Assembly: GCA_016703525.1 (NCBI GenBank) | Contig: JADJBW010000004.1 | Span: 186,001 to 250,000 of the forward strand | Source of the DNA: Actinomycetota bacterium | Lineage (GTDB): Bacteria > Actinomycetota > Acidimicrobiia > Acidimicrobiales > Microtrichaceae | Direction: 5' to 3' | DNA length: 64,000 bases | Shown here: positions 59,682-64,000 of the stretch, piece by piece | Numbering within the stretch: position 1 is the stretch's first letter | Layout: the number at the start of each line of letters is the position of its first letter | Notes under the pieces: generated by a model | Told to the model about the DNA's origin: nothing | What the model saw: the letters and a program-made list of their open reading frames with translations, nothing else | Database searches by the model: none | Program-made: the position numbers and the translations under genes

Positions 59682-60016
59682 TGCGCATCGTCTCGCCCGA
59701 GACCATCGCCGCCGAGATCGAGCGCTCCCGCGCCGCCGGTACGAGCGTGATATCGATCGATCACACGCTGACGACCAAAGGCGGTGTGCTCACTCGATTC
59801 GTGAAGCAGGGCCATCTGCCGGCGACCTTCGGCTTCAACTGGGACGCTCTCGCCGACGCCGTCGGCGACCTCACCGACACGCTCGTCGCGGTCGGCCCCA
59901 CGCCGCACCTGCCACCCGGGGTTCGCGACACGCTCCTGGCCGTGCTCGATCACGCGGCGGCGTCGGCGGCGCCGTCGCTCACCGTTCTGTGCTCGCCGCC
60001 GGAATCGACACCGTGA
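59678..60016 (+). CDS. Barstar-family ribonuclease inhibitor
   Basis: About 112 residues starting at one of two adjacent ATG codons (59678, 59681), overlapping the RNase stop. It contains the barstar hallmarks LTTKGGVLTRFVKQG and FGFNWDALADAVGDLTD, the helix-loop that plugs the RNase active site. It would protect the producer from its own RNase in the cytoplasm. Its end overlaps the convergent SMP-30 gene by 38 bases. Confidence 0.88.
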   Translation: MMRIVSPETIAAEIERSRAAGTSVISIDHTLTTKGGVLTRFVKQGHLPATFGFNWDALADAVGDLTDTLVAVGPTPHLPPGVRDTLLAVLDHAAASAAPSLTVLCSPPESTP

Positions 60017-60866
60017 CCGTCTCGATCCGAGCATCACGGCGGCTGCCGACCTCATCGTGGTCGCTCGACGGGGCGGTGCAGCAGAACAGCGTTCGCCCGT
60101 CCGGCCCGCCGAGCGCCACCGCGTAACACGGTTGCGACGTGGCGACCTCGTCGGTGACCGCTCCGCCCTCCTCGACGCGCACCGCCTGCGCGCCCAGTGC
60201 GTTCGCCACCCAGATGCCACCCGAAACATCGAGGGCGATGCCGTCGGGCGCGATCAGGCCCGCGGAGAGGTCGGCCCAGACCCGACGGTTCGACAGCGAG
60301 CCGTCCGCGGCGATGTCGAAGGCCGTAAGCCTCATGGCGATCGTCTCGGCGACGACGAGCGTCGACTCGCCGACGATCACCGTGCCGTTCGGGAACATCA
60401 TGTCGGCGGCGGCGACCGACACCTGCCCGTCCGGCTGAACCAGGGCCACCACGGTCCCACCGGGCCCCGAATCGCCCAACAACTCCGCGACGCCGCGGTC
60501 GCGGATGAAGCCGTCCAGGTCGAACCCGAAGTTCCCGACGTAGGCGCGGCCGAACCGATCCACCACCATGTCGTTGCAGTGCCACGTCGCCAGCGAGCTC
60601 AGGTCGGCATGCTCCACCAACGACCCGTCGGGCTCCAGCCGGAGGACCCGCCGGTCGACCATCGACACCACCAGCATGCGCCCGTCGGGCAGCCAGCCGA
60701 GCCCCGACGGCTGGCCTGCAACGGTGGCCAACACGGTGAGCTCGCCGGTCATCGTGGCGCTCAGCACCTCGTGGCGATAGAAGTCGGAGAAGACCAGGCG
60801 GTCGTCGTGCCAGCGGGGCCCCTCGGCGAACGAGAGCCCCGCCAAAAGCGTGGTGGTGTCGGCCAT
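59979..60866 (-). CDS. SMP-30/gluconolactonase/LRE family protein
   Basis: The 295-residue six-bladed beta-propeller has the family features FAEGPRWHDDRLVFSD, WLPDGRMLVVS, WHCNDMVVDRFGRAYVGNFG and LIAPDGIALDVSGGIWVAN, which carry the metal-binding Glu, Asn and Asp. It probably hydrolyses a lactone, for example a sugar lactone, in the cytoplasm. It overlaps the barstar gene at the 3' end. Confidence 0.9.
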   Translation of the reverse strand: MADTTTLLAGLSFAEGPRWHDDRLVFSDFYRHEVLSATMTGELTVLATVAGQPSGLGWLPDGRMLVVSMVDRRVLRLEPDGSLVEHADLSSLATWHCNDMVVDRFGRAYVGNFGFDLDGFIRDRGVAELLGDSGPGGTVVALVQPDGQVSVAAADMMFPNGTVIVGESTLVVAETIAMRLTAFDIAADGSLSNRRVWADLSAGLIAPDGIALDVSGGIWVANALGAQAVRVEEGGAVTDEVATSQPCYAVALGGPDGRTLFCCTAPSSDHDEVGSRRDARIETVTVSIPAASTER

Positions 60867-60941
60867 TGCGCCATTGAAGCCTCAACGCGGTACGGCGCGA
60901 CGCCTCGACCACGAAAGCTACCGGGCAGTAACTTCGCATCC

Positions 60942-62297
60942 ATGTCGATGCAGCCATTCCTCGATGCGATCCAGTCCGGTGCATCCGGCGACGAGATCGC
61001 CAACCTGCCGATTCCCGAGTCCTACCGCGCGGCCCATGTTCTGCGGTCGGAACAGACCATGTGGGACGGCGTGGCCAGCGAGGACAAGGACCCACGCAAG
61101 TCGCTCCACATCGGCGAGGTGCCGACGCCCGAACTCGCGCCCGACGAGGTGTACCTCGCGGTCATGGCGAGCTCGATCAACTTCAACACCGTGTGGACCT
61201 CGATCTTCGAGCCGCTGCCCACCTTCGGATTCCTCGATCGGCTCGGGCGTGAATCGAAGTGGGGTGCACGTCACGCCCAGGACTTCCACGTCGTCGGCTC
61301 CGACGCCTCCGGCGTGGTCGTGCGTGTGGGATCGGCCGTTCGCAACTGGAAGCCGGGCGATCGCGTGGTGCTGCACTGCAACCACGTCGACGATCAAGAC
61401 CCATCGGCGCACAACGACTCGATGCTCGCCGCGAACCAGCGGATCTGGGGCTTCGAGACGAACTACGGCGGGCTCGCCGAACTGTCGGTCGTGAAGGCGA
61501 ACCAGCTGATGCCGAAGCCGTCGCACCTCACGTGGGAGGAGTCCGCCGTCACCGGACTGTGCGGATCCACCAGCTACCGCATGCTCGTGGGCGACCACGC
61601 CGGCCGCATGAAGCAGGGCGACAGCGTGTTCATCTGGGGCGCCACCGGCGGCATCGGCGCGTATGCGACCCAGCTCGTGCTCAATGGCGGCGGCGTCCCG
61701 GTCGGCGTCGTGTCGAGCGAGAGCCGCGTGAAGCTCCTGCAAGCGATGGGGTGCGAAAACGTCATCGACCGCCGCGAGGAGAACTACAGGTTCTGGGCCG
61801 ACGAGCACACCCAGGACGAAGGCGAGTGGCGTCGCCTCGGCAAGAAGGTCCGCTCGCTCATCGGCGACGACCCCGACATCGTCTTCGAACACCCCGGTCG
61901 CCAGACCATGGGCGCGTCGGTGTTCATCACCAAGCGCGGCGGCACCATCGTCACCTGCGCCGCGACCTCGGGCTACATGATCGAGTACGACAACCGGCAC
62001 CTGTGGATGAAGCTCAAGAGCATCGTGTCCAGCCACTTCGCGAACTACCAAGAGGCCTGGGAGATGAACCGCCTCATCGACCGTGGCGTGATCCAGCCGG
62101 TGATGAGCGAGGTGTTCCCGCTCGACCAGACCGGCGAAGCGGCGCTCAAGGTGCACCGCAACCAGGGCGAGGGCAAGCTCGCCGTGCTGTGCCTCTCACC
62201 CGAGGCCGGCATGGGCGTGAGCGACGCCGAGAAGCGTGACCGCATCGGCGAGGACCGCATCACGCTGTACCAGCGCCACGCCCGCGGCGAACTCTGA
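60942..62297 (+). CDS. ccr: Crotonyl-CoA carboxylase/reductase
   Basis: The 451-residue MDR-family enzyme carboxylates and reduces crotonyl-CoA to ethylmalonyl-CoA with NADPH. Family segments are MDGVASEDKDPRKSLHIGEV-like sequence after residue 40, ASSINFNTVWTSIFEP, GSDASGVVVRVGSAV, HCNHVDDQDP, SVFIWGATGGIGAYA and FEHPGRQTMGASVF. Its presence implies the ethylmalonyl-CoA pathway or supply of ethylmalonyl units. The start ATG 60942 has no strong ribosome binding site; the family length supports it. Confidence 0.93.
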   Translation: MSMQPFLDAIQSGASGDEIANLPIPESYRAAHVLRSEQTMWDGVASEDKDPRKSLHIGEVPTPELAPDEVYLAVMASSINFNTVWTSIFEPLPTFGFLDRLGRESKWGARHAQDFHVVGSDASGVVVRVGSAVRNWKPGDRVVLHCNHVDDQDPSAHNDSMLAANQRIWGFETNYGGLAELSVVKANQLMPKPSHLTWEESAVTGLCGSTSYRMLVGDHAGRMKQGDSVFIWGATGGIGAYATQLVLNGGGVPVGVVSSESRVKLLQAMGCENVIDRREENYRFWADEHTQDEGEWRRLGKKVRSLIGDDPDIVFEHPGRQTMGASVFITKRGGTIVTCAATSGYMIEYDNRHLWMKLKSIVSSHFANYQEAWEMNRLIDRGVIQPVMSEVFPLDQTGEAALKVHRNQGEGKLAVLCLSPEAGMGVSDAEKRDRIGEDRITLYQRHARGEL

Positions 62298-62334
62298 ACG
62301 ACCAACGGCTGGCCGACGCCTGATCGACCGACTG

Positions 62335-62369
62335 CGCCGCGGGCGAACTACGCCGGATCGCCCGCGGCG
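62335..62369. terminator. Hairpin between ccr and the convergent methyltransferase gene
   Basis: Arms 62335-62346 and 62358-62369 pair perfectly (12 bp) around an 11-base loop that contains the methyltransferase stop codon (62348-62350). It lies between two convergent 3' ends and may serve as a bidirectional terminator. Confidence 0.55.
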
Positions 62370-63874
62370 TACCGCTTGAGACGCTCCACGTCGGGCGTGT
62401 CGCGCAGCCCGATCACGTCGAACACCGGAAGGTGGGCGTTCGGGTCGCCTGCGGCGTTCACCTGACGCAGCGCCTTCCCTCCCGCGCCGTGCCGCTGTGG
62501 CAGATCGGTGCTGAGCAGCAGCAACCGCGGCGGATCGGCCACGCCGGAGGCAGCGTGGTGCGCGTGGATCACGGCGGCCTTGCCGATCGCCTTCCACAGG
62601 GTGTCGGTTCGCCGGAGCCCAGGGCGCGACGAGGAGAAGGCTCCCGACACGTCGAGGTACCAGCGGCCTCCGAGGGCGTCGCGAGCCTCGAAGTTCACCT
62701 CGACGCCGCACGGCAGCTTCACGTGTTCGCGCACATCGGAGAACCCGAGGTGCGCGAGCAGGTCGCGTGCGAACTCGTGCACTCGACGGCCGTCGCGCGA
62801 CGCGCGCGCCTGGAAGTCGGCGTCGGATTCGCCCGACCCCGAATCGCCCGACCCCGAATCACCATCGGCCGAGGCCGTCGTGCGGGCAGCGCCACCGCTC
62901 GCGGGCAGGAGGTACGGACGCGGCGGTGCGGACGGTGCGGCGACGAGTCGTTCCCGTTCGGCCTCGACGCGCCCGAGCGCCGCGTCGACGTAGGCGGCGT
63001 CGGTGTCGTAGCCGAGGAAGTGCCGGTCGGTTCGCACCGCCGCGACCGCCGAGGTGCCCGACCCCATGAACGGGTCGAGCACCACATCGCCGGCATAGGT
63101 GTAGAGGTTGATCAGCCGTTCCGGCAGTTCCACCGGAAAGGGCGCCGGATGGCCGATGCGCGACGCGCTCTCGGGCGCGAACTCCCACACGTCGGTGGTG
63201 AAGTCCATGAACTCGTCGCGGGTGATCGTGGACGCCGACGGCAGGCCGGCCGCGTGACGCTCTTCCTTCTTCTTGGCCCGATCGAACCGACCCTTCGACG
63301 CGATGACGATGCGTTCGCTCAGGTCACGCAACACGGGGTTGGTCGGCTGCTGGAACGAGCCCCATGCGCAGTTGCCCGAGGCGCCGCGCGACTTGACCCA
63401 GATCACCTCGCCGCGCAGGAGCAACCCCAGGTCGTCCTGCAGGATCGCGATCACGTCGGCGGACAGTGAGCGGTAGGGGCGCCGACCGAGATTCGCCACG
63501 TTCACCGCGATGCGCCCGCCCGGTTCGAGCACCCGGACGCACTCGCGAAACACCGAGCGCAACATGTCGAGGTACGTGTGGTACGAGTCGGGAATGTGGC
63601 CGCGGCCGATGTCTTCTTCGTATGCCTTTCCGGCGAAATAGGGCGGTGAGGTGACCACGAGTGCGACCGAGTTGTCGCGCACCGCGGACATGTCGGCGGA
63701 CGATCCGACGATGATGCGGTCGAGTTCGCTGCCGGCGAGCCGCTCGATCGTGTCGTCGTCGTCGAGCACCGGAACCGGGAACCGCTCGTAGAACCCCGAC
63801 GAATCGTGGCTCTCGCGCCGCGACACTCCGAAATTCGACGTTGCCGTCGAACGGACGCGGCGGGGCGAAGACAT
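62348..63874 (-). CDS. Site-specific DNA methyltransferase (N4/N6 amino type) with C-terminal extra domain
   Basis: About 508 residues from ATG 63874. The catalytic motif IV is VVTSPPYFAGKAYE (near residue 78) and precedes the SAM motif I, DPFMGSGTSAVAAVRTDRHFLGYD (about 270), the beta-class order. A Ser-Gly-Asp-rich linker (about 330-350) leads to a C-terminal domain of about 150 residues with RWYLDVSGAFSSSRPGLRRTDTLWKAIGK. That domain resembles a nuclease fold but lacks a clear D-x-E-x-K. No restriction gene is in view, so it may be a solitary or epigenetic methyltransferase. ATG 63886 is also possible. Confidence 0.85.
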   Translation of the reverse strand: MSSPRRVRSTATSNFGVSRRESHDSSGFYERFPVPVLDDDDTIERLAGSELDRIIVGSSADMSAVRDNSVALVVTSPPYFAGKAYEEDIGRGHIPDSYHTYLDMLRSVFRECVRVLEPGGRIAVNVANLGRRPYRSLSADVIAILQDDLGLLLRGEVIWVKSRGASGNCAWGSFQQPTNPVLRDLSERIVIASKGRFDRAKKKEERHAAGLPSASTITRDEFMDFTTDVWEFAPESASRIGHPAPFPVELPERLINLYTYAGDVVLDPFMGSGTSAVAAVRTDRHFLGYDTDAAYVDAALGRVEAERERLVAAPSAPPRPYLLPASGGAARTTASADGDSGSGDSGSGESDADFQARASRDGRRVHEFARDLLAHLGFSDVREHVKLPCGVEVNFEARDALGGRWYLDVSGAFSSSRPGLRRTDTLWKAIGKAAVIHAHHAASGVADPPRLLLLSTDLPQRHGAGGKALRQVNAAGDPNAHLPVFDVIGLRDTPDVERLKRYAAGDPA

Positions 63875-63940
63875 GGCGGCGAGCATAGGACGGCGAGCCG
63901 ACACCGAGATCAGGGCTGCGTCGGGCGATAGCTTCGCCCG

Positions 63941-64000
63941 ATGGCATCGGCCAAAGCGTTCGACGCGTACATCTTCGACCTCGATGGGGTGGTTCGACAC
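63941..64000 (+). CDS. HAD-superfamily hydrolase, 3'-truncated by the window edge
   Basis: The first 20 codons, MASAKAFDAYIFDLDGVVRH, hold the HAD motif I FDLDGV with the nucleophilic Asp. The rest lies outside the window. It is divergent from the methyltransferase gene. Confidence 0.75.
   Translation, partial: MASAKAFDAYIFDLDGVVRH

Overview
The window is high-GC, gene-dense DNA from an actinobacterium. The gene content (clpS next to a DUF2017 gene, whiB-type regulator, PAC2 protein, coproheme decarboxylase, crotonyl-CoA carboxylase/reductase, actinobacterial tRNA-Glu/Asp/Phe cluster, GlnR-like site before amt) fits class Acidimicrobiia, perhaps an Ilumatobacter relative. The class and genus are inferences; the phylum is well supported. 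No rRNA, transposase, integrase or prophage gene is visible, so this is ordinary chromosome rather than a mobile island.

Layout. 1-13.6 kb: truncated apolipoprotein N-acyltransferase, a secreted Thr-tailed protein, dtd/ndh, a glycosyltransferase-methyltransferase-toroid protein cassette, GtrA, TesB, a sugar dehydrogenase lipoprotein, GNAT and PAC2 genes. 13.6-15.3 kb: a stretch of unreliable sequence without an intact gene. 15.3-20.3 kb: a 1668-residue DUF11/SdrD-type surface protein. 20.4-25.2 kb: NUDIX gene and the nitrogen operon amt-glnB-glnD. 25.3-34.2 kb: small Cys-rich protein, substrate-binding lipoprotein, coproheme decarboxylase, a formate-dehydrogenase-like molybdoprotein, DNA ligase, metallophosphoesterase, dut and orn. 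34.2-35.0 kb: a whiB7-type gene behind an upstream ORF and a terminator hairpin. 35.1-41.9 kb: TlpA-CcdA-LCIB-type carbonic anhydrase operon, pdxH, serS, HAD phosphatase and an ABC exporter. 42.0-51.4 kb: a seven-gene cytochrome oxidase operon plus heme A/O synthesis genes. 51.4-56.3 kb: clpS-DUF2017, a copper oxidase with a cupredoxin-like lipoprotein, and a DosR-like two-component system. 56.5-57.6 kb: three tRNAs. 57.8-64 kb: thiolase, RNase Sa-like/barstar pair, SMP-30, Ccr, and a DNA methyltransferase.

How the genes work together. The oxidase operon encodes a complete caa3-type aa3 oxidase (CtaC with fused cytochrome c, CtaD, CtaE, CtaF). It also encodes a CoxI-derived protein that has lost the CuB and most heme ligands, a CoxIII-like protein, and a membrane protein of unknown role. 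CtaA and CtaB lie next to it and would supply heme A. The DosR-like regulator, its kinase and a DosR-box-like palindrome flank the copper oxidase pair, which suggests oxygen- or redox-responsive control.

Data quality. Four conserved genes (glnB, the formate-dehydrogenase-like gene, ctaE and the secreted RNase) carry frame disruptions at or near short G/C runs, one gene carries an in-frame TGA where Trp is expected, and two regions contain extreme poly-G/poly-C. These are most simply assembly or base-calling errors. They should be checked before any biological meaning is attached to them.
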